In this document: positions 1 to 8,044 of the stretch, one piece after another | Layout of the letters: every line of letters starts with the position of its first letter | How positions within the stretch are numbered: position 1 is the stretch's first letter | Source: Bog-756 sp963778165 | Lineage (GTDB): Bacteria; Actinomycetota; Acidimicrobiia; Acidimicrobiales; RAAP-2 | DNA: 64,000 nucleotides | NCBI GenBank assembly: GCA_963778165.1 | Contig: CAVZTE010000003.1 | Span: forward strand, 620,001 to 684,000 | Reading direction: 5' to 3' | Notes under the pieces: model-generated | What the model was told of the DNA's origin: nothing | Database searches by the model: none | Seen by the model: only the letters and a program-made list of their open reading frames with translations | Made by a program: the position numbers and the translations under genes

Positions 1-98
1 ATGCGCTTGTCCATTACCCCTCACGGTACCGTGGGGGAGGTCCCCCGCCATGCATCGGCTATCTGCCGGGTGACGTCATCAGCTCAGCGGAACGCCGA

Positions 99-776
99 TC
101 AGGCCAGCAGAGCTTCCAATTCGGCATCCACCAGCCGCTTGAAGGCCCGTCGGCCGTTGCCCTGGGCCAGCACCGCCACCTCCAGGTCCGAACCTCCGAG
201 GACCTGGTCCGGGCCGGACAGCGAGGCCACGGCCCCCTTGAGGGCCTCGGGAAGGGTCCAGCCCTCCGACCACCGCTCCTCGAACCGCTGGGCGATGGTC
301 TCGGTCTCCCCGCCCAGTACGGCGTAGCGGTCCTCGTCGGTGATGGTTCCCTCGTAGGCGATGTGGTACAGCTGGTCGGGGTGGGAGCCGGATCCCAACT
401 CCGCCACCAGGATCTCCACCTCCAACGGCTTCATCTCGTGGGTGAACACCTGCCCGAGATACTGGGCGTACAGGTTGGCCAGCGACCGGGCGTCGACGTC
501 CTCCCGGCTGTAGGCGTACCCCTTGGTATCAGCGTGCCGGATGCCCGACACCCGCAACTGGTCGTACTCGTTGTACTTGCCCACCCCGGCGAAGGCGATC
601 CGGTCGTAGATCTCGCTGACCTTGTGGAGCGACCGGGACGGGTTCTCCGCCACGATGGCGATGCCCCGGTCGTAAGCCGTGGCGATCAGCGACCGACCGC
701 GGGCGATGCCCTTTTGGGCATACTCGGCCCGGTCCTTCATGACCTGTTCGGGGGCCACGTAGTAAGGCATGGTCAT
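99..776 (-). CDS. prcA: 20S proteasome alpha subunit PrcA
   Basis: This 225-residue protein would form the outer, gating alpha rings of the actinobacterial 20S core, which degrades pupylated proteins in the cytoplasm. The N-terminus (YYVAPEQVMKDRAEYAQKGI) is the typical PrcA gate segment, and GRSLIATAYDRGIAIVAENP is the first core strand pair. It has no propeptide and no catalytic threonine, as expected for an alpha subunit. The ATG overlaps the TGA of prcB (ATGA), so the two are translationally coupled. It is the last proteasome gene before the window edge. pafA often follows here in actinobacteria, but only 98 bases remain and no gene is visible in them. Confidence 0.95.
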   Translation of the reverse strand: MTMPYYVAPEQVMKDRAEYAQKGIARGRSLIATAYDRGIAIVAENPSRSLHKVSEIYDRIAFAGVGKYNEYDQLRVSGIRHADTKGYAYSREDVDARSLANLYAQYLGQVFTHEMKPLEVEILVAELGSGSHPDQLYHIAYEGTITDEDRYAVLGGETETIAQRFEERWSEGWTLPEALKGAVASLSGPDQVLGGSDLEVAVLAQGNGRRAFKRLVDAELEALLA

Positions 777-1597
777 GGCTGGCGACCCTCGCTCCGTCGG
801 CGTTCGATGAGGACGGCGAACCGCTCGGCCACCTCTTCTTCGGGCACCTGGGTGAACCCTTCGGCGGTGACCGTGGCCACCAGCGGGTAGATCCCCCGGA
901 TCAGGTCGGGCCCCCCGGTGGCGGAGTCCTCGTCGGCCGCCTCGTACAGGGACTCGATGGCCAGCTCCACGGCGTCGTCCCGGGCCATGCCCGCCCGGTA
1001 GCCGAGCTTGATGGTGGTTCGGGCGTCGCGCCCGCCCGAGCCGGTGGCGTTGTGCTCGGTCTCCTCGTAGTGGCCCCCGGTGACGTCGTAGGTGAAGATG
1101 CGACCGGTTCCGCGGCCCAGGTCGTAGCCGGCGAAGAGCGGCACCACGGCCAGGCCCTGCATGGCCATGGGCAGGTGCTCGCGCACCATCTGGCTCAGCT
1201 GATTGGCCTTGCCCTCCAGGCTCAGCACCACGCCCTCGACCTTCTCGTAGTGCTCGAGCTGGGTCTGGAACAGCCGGACCATCTCCACGGCCGGCCCGGC
1301 GGCCCCGGCGATGGCCACCGCCGAGTACCGGTCGGCCGGGAACACCTTCTCCATGGAACGGTGGGCGATGATGTGCCCCTCGGTGGCCCGGCGGTCGCCG
1401 GCCATCACGATGCCGTCGGCGAACCGCAACGCCACCACCGTGGTCCCGTGACGGAACTCGGATCCCTGGGCCAGAGCCGGGCCCGGTCCCGCCGGTCCCA
1501 CCGGCATGGCGGTGCGCGCCGGTACGTTGAGGCGACGGATCAGTCCGGCGAAGTCGGGTCCCGGGTCTTCAGTTGTCGAAAACAGCGGCAGGGTCAC
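773..1597 (-). CDS. prcB: 20S proteasome beta subunit PrcB (with propeptide)
   Basis: This is the catalytic subunit of the bacterial proteasome, 274 residues. Residues 1-51 form a propeptide that is removed autocatalytically. The HG-TTVVAL junction puts the N-terminal nucleophile at Thr52, and the following GIVMAGDRRATEG carries the conserved Asp and Arg region. Length and organisation match mycobacterial PrcB. It starts 5 bases after the pup stop codon and overlaps prcA by 4 bases, so pup-prcB-prcA reads as one transcript running leftward. Confidence 0.95.
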   Translation of the reverse strand: MTLPLFSTTEDPGPDFAGLIRRLNVPARTAMPVGPAGPGPALAQGSEFRHGTTVVALRFADGIVMAGDRRATEGHIIAHRSMEKVFPADRYSAVAIAGAAGPAVEMVRLFQTQLEHYEKVEGVVLSLEGKANQLSQMVREHLPMAMQGLAVVPLFAGYDLGRGTGRIFTYDVTGGHYEETEHNATGSGGRDARTTIKLGYRAGMARDDAVELAIESLYEAADEDSATGGPDLIRGIYPLVATVTAEGFTQVPEEEVAERFAVLIERRRSEGRQP

Positions 1598-1602
1598 CGG
1601 GC

Positions 1603-1797
1603 CTACTCGCCACCCTTTTGCACATAGTTGCGCACGAACTCCTCGGCGTTGTCCTCGAGCACCTCGTCGATCTCGTCGAGCAGGTCATCGAGCTCGGCCT
1701 TCAACTTGTCGCCGGCAGCCGATGACGCCGGGACTTCCTCCACGACCTCATCGGCCCGCTCCGTTGTCGTCTTCTTCTTCTGTTCTCGTTCAGCCAT
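1603..1797 (-). CDS. pup: Prokaryotic ubiquitin-like protein Pup
   Basis: This is the 64-residue protein tag that is ligated to lysines of substrates and recognised by the proteasomal ATPase. It is Lys/Glu-rich and intrinsically disordered. A central helical segment (DKLKAELDDLLDEIDEVLEDN) fits the ATPase-binding coiled-coil region, and the end is YVQKGGE. Because the last residue is already Glu rather than Gln, Dop would not need to deamidate it before conjugation, so Dop would act here mainly as a depupylase. The gene sits between dop and prcB, as in other actinobacteria. Confidence 0.96.
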   Translation of the reverse strand: MAEREQKKKTTTERADEVVEEVPASSAAGDKLKAELDDLLDEIDEVLEDNAEEFVRNYVQKGGE

Positions 1798-1822
1798 ATC
1801 GTTCAGCCATCCCCTACTCTCC

Positions 1823-3316
1823 CTAGCTGCTCAGTTTGTCCAACAGCTCGGTAGGACTCGCGCACGTGTCCAACAATTCCTCGACGTGCTCGGCCGTGCC
1901 CTTTAGGGGGTCCATCATAGGTACCCGCCGCAGAGGGTCGGTTCCCAGGTCGAACACCAAGGAATCCCAGTTGGCCGTGACCACCGCCGACGGCCATTTT
2001 TTGAGGCACTGACCCCGGAACCAGGCCCGGGTCCCCCGGGGGGGCTCGTTGACCGCCGCCACCACCGAGGACTCCTCCACCAGGTGCTCGGTGTCCATAC
2101 GGGCGAACAGGGACCGCGACGGTCGCAGGTCGTGGTACTGGAGGTCCAGGGCCGCCAACCGGTGGTCGTCCCAGTCGCAGTGGTGGCGCTCCCGGTAGGC
2201 CTCGATGAGCTGGAGCTTGGCCACCCAGTCGAGCTGGCGGGCCAGGGACATGGGGTCGGTCTCCAAGCCGTTGAGGACCGCCTCCCACCGGCGCAGCACC
2301 TCTTCGCCGATGCTCTCGTCCCCCAGGCACTCGAGGCCCCGGTCGTCGGCGTACTTACGGGCCAGGGAGTAGAGCTCCCACTGGATGCCCAGCGCGGTGG
2401 AGGTGCTGCCATCGGCCATGGGGAGGGCCAGGGTGAAGGTCCGGTCCAGGGCCACCTCGTGCATGGCGGTCACCGGGTCGGCCAGGGCCAGGCTCCGGCT
2501 CCCCGACACGTCGTCCTCGATCATGGCCAGCACCAGCGAGGTGGTGCCCACCTTCAGGAACGTGGCCACCTCGGCCAGGTTGGCGTCGCCCACGATGACA
2601 TGGAGACGCCGGTAGCGCTGCGGATCGGCGTGGGGCTCGTCCCGGGTGTTCACGATCGGTCGCTTCAGGGTGGTCTCCAGGCCCACCTGCTCCTCGAAGA
2701 ACTCGGCCCGCTGGGAGAGCTGGAAGTCGACCCGCCGACCGTCGTGGATGGCGGTCTCGGCCCCGACCTTGCCGGCCCCGGCGAAGATCTGGCGGGTGAC
2801 GAAGTGGGGGGTGATGCCGCTCACGATGCGGGTGAAGGGAGCGGCCCGGTCCATGAGGTAGTTCTCATGGGCCCCGTAGGAGTTCCCCTTGCCGTCGGAG
2901 TTGTTCTTGTAGATGACCACTCTGGACCCGTCGCGCACGGCCAGGTCGGCCGCTTCCATGGCCCGGGTCAGGATGAGCTCGCCGGCGCGGTCGTAGCGCA
3001 GGCACTCGAGGGCGTCACGGCATTCGGGCGTGGAGAACTCGGGGTGGGCGTGGTCGACGTAGAAACGGGCCCCGTTGGTCAGGACGGTGTTGACCAGATG
3101 GGTCTCGACCTGGGGGGGCATGGCCCCCTCGCGGGCGAAGCCGCGGGCGTCGTTGCCGGGGGCCTCGTCCTCGAAGTCCCAGCCGGTCTGTTGGCGGGCC
3201 ACATCGTGGGCGTAGGCGTTGATCAGCACCGACGAGGCCGCGATCGGATTGGGATCGCCGTTCACCACCTGGATGCCGTACTCGGTCTCTATGCCGCAGA
3301 CCTTGGGAATGGCCAC
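1823..3316 (-). CDS. dop: Depupylase/deamidase Dop
   Basis: This is a carboxylate-amine ligase-fold enzyme that removes Pup from substrates, 497 residues. GIETEYG at residues 8-14 is the N-terminal ATP/Mg site. NGARFYVDHAHPEFS holds the conserved Asp, and KNNSDGKGNSYGAHENYL and NTRDEPHADPQRYRRLHVI are family blocks. I call it Dop rather than the ligase PafA because the N-terminus continues with the longer NPIAASSVLINAYA segment and an insert before NGARFYVDHAHPE. PafA is shorter there. It lies between arc and pup, the usual Dop position. The C-terminal SPTELLDKLSS also fits Dop. Confidence 0.9.
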   Translation of the reverse strand: MAIPKVCGIETEYGIQVVNGDPNPIAASSVLINAYAHDVARQQTGWDFEDEAPGNDARGFAREGAMPPQVETHLVNTVLTNGARFYVDHAHPEFSTPECRDALECLRYDRAGELILTRAMEAADLAVRDGSRVVIYKNNSDGKGNSYGAHENYLMDRAAPFTRIVSGITPHFVTRQIFAGAGKVGAETAIHDGRRVDFQLSQRAEFFEEQVGLETTLKRPIVNTRDEPHADPQRYRRLHVIVGDANLAEVATFLKVGTTSLVLAMIEDDVSGSRSLALADPVTAMHEVALDRTFTLALPMADGSTSTALGIQWELYSLARKYADDRGLECLGDESIGEEVLRRWEAVLNGLETDPMSLARQLDWVAKLQLIEAYRERHHCDWDDHRLAALDLQYHDLRPSRSLFARMDTEHLVEESSVVAAVNEPPRGTRAWFRGQCLKKWPSAVVTANWDSLVFDLGTDPLRRVPMMDPLKGTAEHVEELLDTCASPTELLDKLSS

Positions 3317-3342
3317 GAAGTCGACCCTATCCCGACCGGTGG

Positions 3343-5115
3343 TTAGAGATACTGACCGGTACCCACCCGCTCGATGGACCGGCCGCCCTTGGTCTCGTCG
3401 TGATCGCTGATGAGCGTGCGGATGTACACGATCCGCTCGCCCTTCTTGCCCGAGATCTTCGCCCAGTCGTCGGGGTTGGTGGTATTGGGCAGGTCTTCAT
3501 TTTCCTTGTACTCCTGGCGGATCGACTCCAACAGGTCGCCGGTGCGGATGCCCCGACCCTCCTGGGCGATGGCCCGCTTGATGGCCAGCTTCTTGGCCCG
3601 GCGAACGATGTTCTCGATCATGGCCCCAGACGAGAAGTCCCGGTAGTAGAGGACCTCCTTGTCGCCGTTCTGGTAGGTCACCTCCAAGAAGCGGTTCTCC
3701 TCGTCGTTCCGGTACATCTCCGCCACGGTGGCCTCGATCATGGCCTGGGTGGCCTTGGCCGGGTCCCCGCCGCCCAGGTTCTTCACCTCGTCGGCGTCGA
3801 GGGGGAGGTCCGGGGTCAGGTAGCGGGAGAAGATCTGGGTGGCGGCGATCTCGTTGGGCCGTTCGATGCGGATCTTCACATCGAGGCGGCCCGGGCGGAG
3901 GATGGCCGGGTCGATCAGGTCCTCGCGGTTGGACGCCCCGATGACGATGACGTCCTTCAACGTCTCCACGCCGTCGATCTCGGCCAGGAGCTGCGGCACG
4001 ATGGTCGACTCCATGTCCGAGCTGATGCCGGTGCCCCGGGTGCGGAACAGCGAGTCCATCTCGTCGAAGAACACGATGACCGGGACGCCCTCTTCGGACT
4101 TCTCCCGTGCCCGCTGGAAGACCAGGCGGATCTGCCGCTCGGTCTCACCCACGTACTTGTTGAGCAGCTCGGGCCCCTTGATGTTGAGGAAGTAGCTCCG
4201 GGCGTTGGTGTTCCCGGTGACCTCGGCCACCTTCTTGGCCAACGAGTTGGCCACGGCCTTGGCGATGAGGGTCTTGCCGCACCCCGGGGGGCCGTAGAGG
4301 AGGATGCCCTTGGGAGCGGGCAGCTTGTGCTCGAGGTACAGCTCCCGGAAGAGGTAGGGAAGCTCCACCGCATCGGTGATGGCCTCGATCTGATCGTCCA
4401 GCCCGCCCACATCGGCGTAGGTCACGTCGGGCACCTCTTCGAGGACCAGCTCCTCCACCTCGGGACGGGCCAGCTTCTCGATGAGCAGACCGGTGCGGGA
4501 CTCCATCAGGACGGTGTCCCCGGCCCGGAGCTTGACCCCGGACAGGGCATCGGACAGCTCGGCCACCCGCTCCTCGTCGGCCCGGCCGAAGACCAGGGCC
4601 CGTCGTCCGTCCTCGAGGACCTCCTTCAGCACCACCACCTCGCCGGACCCTTCGCCCTCCCGGGCCAGGATGACGCTGAGCGACTCGTTGAGCACCACCT
4701 CGTTGCCCCGCCGGAGGTCGTCGAGGTCGATGTCCGGATGGAGGGAGACCCGCATCTTCCGCCCGCCGGAGAACACGTCGACCGTCCCGTCGTCGTTGGT
4801 GCCCAGGTAGGTCCCGTAGGCGGCCGGCGGCTGGGTCAGCTTCTCGACCTCCTCGCGGAGGTTGGCCACGTGCTCTTTGGCCGTCTGGAGGGTGAAGGTG
4901 AGCTTCTCGTTCTGGGAGACGGCCTGGGCCAGCTGGCCCTTGGTCTCGAGCAGCTTCTCCTCGAGGGTCTGCACCCGGCGCGGGCTCTCCTGCAGCCGCC
5001 GACGCAGGACGGTGACCTCTTCTTCTGCGGCCTGGACCCGGATCATCAACGCGCTCGAGGTCGTCGTCCTCCCCCTCCGCCGATCCGTGGCCATGCGTGC
5101 TGTCGTCGAAATCAA
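3343..5115 (-). CDS. arc: Proteasome-associated AAA ATPase (ARC/Mpa)
   Basis: This ring ATPase captures pupylated proteins through its coiled coil, unfolds them and feeds them to the 20S core; 590 residues. Residues about 25-95 form the Pup-binding coiled coil, followed by the OB domain (TVDVFSGGRKMRVSLHPDID). The AAA module has Walker A GPPGCGKT near residue 275 and Walker B VIVFFDEMD. The C-terminus is GQYL, the motif that docks into the proteasome alpha ring. The start taken is TTG at 5115, with GAGGTGA 8-10 bases upstream. A GTG at 5128 opens another frame with a plausible acidic N-terminus (EGEDDDLER), so the true N-terminus, or a base error near 5050, is uncertain. Confidence 0.95.
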   Translation of the reverse strand: MISTTARMATDRRRGRTTTSSALMIRVQAAEEEVTVLRRRLQESPRRVQTLEEKLLETKGQLAQAVSQNEKLTFTLQTAKEHVANLREEVEKLTQPPAAYGTYLGTNDDGTVDVFSGGRKMRVSLHPDIDLDDLRRGNEVVLNESLSVILAREGEGSGEVVVLKEVLEDGRRALVFGRADEERVAELSDALSGVKLRAGDTVLMESRTGLLIEKLARPEVEELVLEEVPDVTYADVGGLDDQIEAITDAVELPYLFRELYLEHKLPAPKGILLYGPPGCGKTLIAKAVANSLAKKVAEVTGNTNARSYFLNIKGPELLNKYVGETERQIRLVFQRAREKSEEGVPVIVFFDEMDSLFRTRGTGISSDMESTIVPQLLAEIDGVETLKDVIVIGASNREDLIDPAILRPGRLDVKIRIERPNEIAATQIFSRYLTPDLPLDADEVKNLGGGDPAKATQAMIEATVAEMYRNDEENRFLEVTYQNGDKEVLYYRDFSSGAMIENIVRRAKKLAIKRAIAQEGRGIRTGDLLESIRQEYKENEDLPNTTNPDDWAKISGKKGERIVYIRTLISDHDETKGGRSIERVGTGQYL

Positions 5116-5409
5116 CCGTGGGAATCACCTCACTCGAGTTGCACCCTTGCTGGCGACCCTACACCGGCGTCTGTGGCTTTCACGCGCAATCTGAGCCTGG
5201 AGCCAGCCTGGGGCCGGAGGTGGATTGCCCGTTTCTGACGGACCGTCAGCGAACAAGCGCTCGGTTCCGGATAGCATTGGCGCGAGGCACCGGTACCCGG
5301 GTTTACTGATGGGCCGCAAGTGGATCGAAGCCTCACCGGCCAGGCGAACGCCTCTGGCCGGTGAAGTCGAGCCGGACCGACAAGTGGAAGCGTAGGAGAG
5401 AAGAAGCTG
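5116..5409. promoter_or_regulatory. Divergent promoter region between arc and ferredoxin
   Basis: These 294 noncoding bases separate the leftward proteasome genes from the rightward ferredoxin gene, so both promoters should lie here. I see no convincing -35/-10 pair. The ferredoxin has a strong ribosome-binding site (TAGGAGAGAAGAAG) just before its ATG. Confidence 0.4.
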
Positions 5410-5646
5410 ATGAAGGTCTGGATCGACCAGGATCTGTGCACCGGGGACGGGCTGTGTGAGGAGATCGCCCCCGCCGTCTTCACCCTGCTCGACGACGGGC
5501 TGGCCTATGTGAAGGAAGGCACCGACGTGAAGAGCGAGCCCGGTGGCTCGGCCGGCATGGCTGCGGTGCCCTCCGAGCTGGAAGATGCGGTCGTCGAGGC
5601 CTCCGAGGAGTGCCCGGGCGAGTGCATCTTCATCGAGCAGAGCTGA
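5410..5646 (+). CDS. Single-cluster ferredoxin (Asp-containing CxxDxxC type)
   Basis: This is a 78-residue electron carrier. Possible cluster ligands are Cys10, Asp13, Cys16 (CTGDGLC) and Cys68 in ECPGEC; Cys72 is an additional nearby cysteine. The pattern is that of monocluster 3Fe-4S or Asp-ligated 4Fe-4S ferredoxins, such as those serving actinobacterial P450s. A ferredoxin beside the proteasome genes also occurs in some other actinobacteria. Its redox partner is not in the neighbourhood. KorAB at 54-57 kb is one candidate elsewhere in the window, by inference only. A good Shine-Dalgarno sequence precedes the ATG. Confidence 0.9.
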   Translation: MKVWIDQDLCTGDGLCEEIAPAVFTLLDDGLAYVKEGTDVKSEPGGSAGMAAVPSELEDAVVEASEECPGECIFIEQS

Positions 5647-5658
5647 TTCCCCGCTTTC

Positions 5659-5724
5659 GTTCTGCCCTGCTGCCCTAGCTGCCCGTTCTGCCCTAGCTGC
5701 CCGTTCTGCCCGTTCTGCCCGTTC
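5659..5724. repeat. Short tandem repeats, TGCCC(T/G) units
   Basis: GCCCGTTCT and TGCCCTAGC units alternate head to tail about seven times between the convergent ferredoxin and trmI stop codons. The last repeat ends at the trmI stop. No hairpin is obvious. The function is unknown. Confidence 0.7.
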
Positions 5725-6631
5725 AGGGCTCGGGGGCACCGTTCTGGGGATCGTCTGATTGAAGATCGTCGGACGGGTCCCGGGGGTCATCGAGGATCCG
5801 GGGATCGTCAAAGGGAAGCAGTAGCCGGGCGGTGGTCAAGAACCCGGTGTGACCCACCATCCGATGGTCCGGGCGGACCGAGCGGTCCTCGATGTGCCAG
5901 GTCCGGTGGAGCACCTCGAGGGTGGAGGCCATGCCGAACCCGTGCTGCTCCATGGACGAGCGCAGCTGGGACGTCTGGTTGATGCTGGGTAGATAGGCGC
6001 AGAGGATTCCCCCGGGCCGTAGGGCCTTGGTGGCATGGGGCAGGACCCGCCACGGCTCGGGCAGGTCCAACAGGATGCGGTCCAGGCCCACCTCGGCGAT
6101 GCCTTCGTAGACATCACGGATCTCCACCCGGTAGCGGGAGTAGCCGATTCCCGTCGCTTCGACGTTGCTGCGGGCCCGTTCGGCAAAGTCCTCCCGGAGC
6201 TCGTAGCCGACCACCTCGGCACCGGCCCGCAGGAGGGCCATCGAGAGGGCCCCGGAGCCCACCCCGGCCTCGAGGACCCGCATCCCGGGGGCGATGTCCG
6301 CTTCGATCAGGATGGCCCCCAGGTCCTTGGGGTAGATCACCTGAGCCCCGCGGGGCATCTTGAGCACGGTGTCGGACAGCGTGGGGCGCACCACCAGGAA
6401 GCGCCGGCCGGTGCTGCCCAGGATGGTCGACCCCTCGGGGGTCCCGATCAGGTCGTCGTGGTTGACGATGCCGACGTGGGTGTGGAACGAGGTGCCGGGC
6501 CGCAGCTTGATCAGGTAGCGGCGCTGCTTGGCATCGACCAGCAGGACCCGCTCCCCGGGGTTGAGGATGCTCCGGTCCTCGCTGCCCTCCAGGAGACGGT
6601 CCTCGGGGAGTGCCGGGCCCTCGTCGCTCAG
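5723..6631 (-). CDS. trmI: tRNA (adenine-58-N1)-methyltransferase TrmI
   Basis: This enzyme methylates A58 of the tRNA T-loop using SAM. The frame gives an N-terminal beta domain (NPGERVLLVDAKQRRYLIKL, FHTHVGIVNHDDLIG), then PRGAQVIYPKDLG and the SAM-binding motif VLEAGVGSGALS, ending with the HTGFL segment typical of Rv2118c-like proteins. The start is odd. The frame is open upstream to about 6664 but has no ATG, GTG or TTG before an internal GTG at 6394, which would delete the N-terminal domain. The best placement is a CTG at 6631 overlapping the upstream stop (CTGA), although a base error is possible. The length of about 302 residues fits the family. Confidence 0.88.
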   Translation of the reverse strand: MSDEGPALPEDRLLEGSEDRSILNPGERVLLVDAKQRRYLIKLRPGTSFHTHVGIVNHDDLIGTPEGSTILGSTGRRFLVVRPTLSDTVLKMPRGAQVIYPKDLGAILIEADIAPGMRVLEAGVGSGALSMALLRAGAEVVGYELREDFAERARSNVEATGIGYSRYRVEIRDVYEGIAEVGLDRILLDLPEPWRVLPHATKALRPGGILCAYLPSINQTSQLRSSMEQHGFGMASTLEVLHRTWHIEDRSVRPDHRMVGHTGFLTTARLLLPFDDPRILDDPRDPSDDLQSDDPQNGAPEP

Positions 6632-6843
6632 CTGTCCGATGACGGACCCGACGAAGGCTGGCTGGCCTTCACGATCAGGCGTTCACCGGGCTTGAGCACC
6701 GTGCGGAAGACCACGTCGTCCTGGTGGCGGGCCCGGTTGATCATCCACACGGCCACCCCGACCACGATCCACGCCGTGTGGTAGCCCCGCAGGCCCCGCC
6801 CGAACGCCTTGAGTTGGATATAGCGCAGCAGGTTGTCGAGCAC
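6628..6843 (-). CDS. Small single-pass membrane protein, unknown function
   Basis: This is a 71-residue protein starting with GTG. A short amphipathic N-terminus is followed by one hydrophobic segment (AWIVVGVAVWMINRA) and a basic/polar C-terminal tail containing a LKPGERLIVKA patch. I do not recognise the family. It lies in a leftward gene string of three small membrane proteins ending at trmI, and its stop overlaps the likely trmI start. Co-transcription with tRNA methylation may be incidental. Confidence 0.65.
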   Translation of the reverse strand: MLDNLLRYIQLKAFGRGLRGYHTAWIVVGVAVWMINRARHQDDVVFRTVLKPGERLIVKASQPSSGPSSDS

Positions 6844-6847
6844 CGGA

Positions 6848-7060
6848 TCAGAGCCTCCGGACCTCGACCACGGCGGAGCGACGCCGGCCGTTGCGGCGTC
6901 CGATCAGGAACACCACGGCCACCAGGGCCACGCCCACCGCCAGCCCCACTGTCACCACCTGGGAGCGGGTCGACTCGATCTCGTCCGAGGCCTCACCGGT
7001 CAGCTCGCGGAACTTGGCCTCGATGTCGTCTCGGGTGATGCGGGTCTGGTCGGGGCTCAT
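6848..7060 (-). CDS. Small membrane protein (helical N-terminus, one TM)
   Basis: This is a 70-residue protein. The charged helical N-terminus (DDIEAKFRELTGEASDEIES) is followed by one transmembrane segment (VVTVGLAVGVALVAVVFLIG) and a tail rich in Arg (GRRNGRRRSAVVEVRRL). The start is supported by AAGGAGAA just before the ATG and by an ATGA overlap with the upstream gene's stop. The pattern resembles small actinobacterial membrane-anchored proteins encoded beside phage-holin-superfamily genes. The function is unknown. Confidence 0.75.
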   Translation of the reverse strand: MSPDQTRITRDDIEAKFRELTGEASDEIESTRSQVVTVGLAVGVALVAVVFLIGRRNGRRRSAVVEVRRL

Positions 7061-7422
7061 GGGTTCTCCTTCTCGGGTCCGCCGGCCGCCCGGCCCTGTC
7101 CCCGGGTCACGGTCTTGAGGGCGATGGCGGCGATCAGCACGACGGCGGCAGTACAGATGAGGTAGGGCACCCACGACAGGTTGCCGGCGAAAGTGGTGCC
7201 GGTCTCGGTCTGGAGCAACCGCAGGAACGCCACCGACAAGATGACCAGACCGATGGCCAGGGCCACCGAACCGGCCACGCCGAAGGCGATGAACCGTCCG
7301 AGCCCCTTGAGCGGGTCAAGGGTCTCCTGCTTGACGTAGTCGATGATCAGACGGGCGGTCTCGCCCCCGGTCGCTCGTAGGCCACCCAGTCCTTTCCCTG
7401 CGCCGCTTTGACCTCGGGCCAC
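7057..7422 (-). CDS. Phage-holin-superfamily-type membrane protein (PF07332-like)
   Basis: This 121-residue protein has a charged start (GETARLIIDYVKQETLDPLK) and two hydrophobic hairpin segments (FGVAGSVALAIGLVILSVAF and VPYLICTAAVVLIAAIALK). That is the layout of the actinobacterial putative holin-superfamily proteins, which are housekeeping membrane proteins and not evidence of phage. GTG at 7422 is chosen because AAGGAGA lies 3-9 bases upstream. The frame is open further upstream but looks non-coding there. The stop overlaps the next ATG, giving a tight operon with the two small proteins and trmI. Confidence 0.75.
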   Translation of the reverse strand: MARGQSGAGKGLGGLRATGGETARLIIDYVKQETLDPLKGLGRFIAFGVAGSVALAIGLVILSVAFLRLLQTETGTTFAGNLSWVPYLICTAAVVLIAAIALKTVTRGQGRAAGGPEKENP

Positions 7423-7591
7423 GGTTCTCCTTGACTTCCGCAGGGGGCGACCGACGACGTGTCGGCCGTGACCTGCCGGTTGATGGCCCCAACTATAGGC
7501 AGCCCCCACTCCACGGCCGATCTGAGGCCCGGTCGACCTCCCGTGGCCATCGGCACCGGTGGGCGCATCACCGCCGGGCGGACAGCCGGGA

Positions 7592-8002
7592 CTACTCCCG
7601 CTCGGTGAACAGGTAGGTCGAACTGGCCCGGGCCACCACGGTCCCCCGGTCGTCCACCACCTCGGCCTCGGCGAAGGCCACCCGCCGCCCCCCCGAGACC
7701 ACCTGGGCCGTGCAGTCGAGCACCGCGCCCACCCGCACCGGAGCCAGGAAGCTGGTCTTCATCTCCACATTGGAGGAGAACACCTTTCGCCCCGAGGCCC
7801 GGGCGAAGGTCACCGTGGCCGAGCCCATGGCCGAGTCGGCCATGGCCCCGAGGAAGCCGCCCTGCACGATCCCGGCCGGGTTGGCGAACCGCTCGTCGGC
7901 CCGCATCCGCCACACCGTCCGGCCCGGTTGGGTCTTGTCGGTACAGATCATCCCGAGGGTCAGCTCGCAGTTGGAGGGGACCTGGATCCGCTGATCAGCC
8001 AC
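7592..8002 (-). CDS. PaaI-type hotdog thioesterase
   Basis: This 136-residue hotdog-fold protein probably hydrolyses an acyl-CoA or phenylacetyl-type thioester. The helix block NPAGIVQGGFLGAMADSAMG carries the N-x3-V-x-G-G and Asp pattern of the family, and strands follow (FLAPVRVGAVLDCTAQVV, VAFAEAEVVDDRG). It starts with GTG. It is divergent from the bicupin gene, with 42 bases between the start codons, so the two may share a control region. The specific substrate cannot be read from the sequence. Confidence 0.85.
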   Translation of the reverse strand: MADQRIQVPSNCELTLGMICTDKTQPGRTVWRMRADERFANPAGIVQGGFLGAMADSAMGSATVTFARASGRKVFSSNVEMKTSFLAPVRVGAVLDCTAQVVSGGRRVAFAEAEVVDDRGTVVARASSTYLFTERE

Positions 8003-8044
8003 CCGGTGACGCTACCTCTGGTTCGGAGGGTCGATACTGGAGCC

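Noticed and set aside
17..38. Palindrome CACGGTACCGTG flanked by CCCC and GGGG, possible terminator after prcA
   Set aside because: No T tract follows on either strand and the stem has a bulge; too weak to call.
3400..5238. Long plus-strand open frame of 612 codons opposite arc
   Set aside because: It is an antisense shadow produced by high third-position GC of the real arc gene.
7057..7422. Phage holin as sign of a prophage
   Set aside because: The family is common as a housekeeping membrane protein in actinobacteria, and no phage genes are near.
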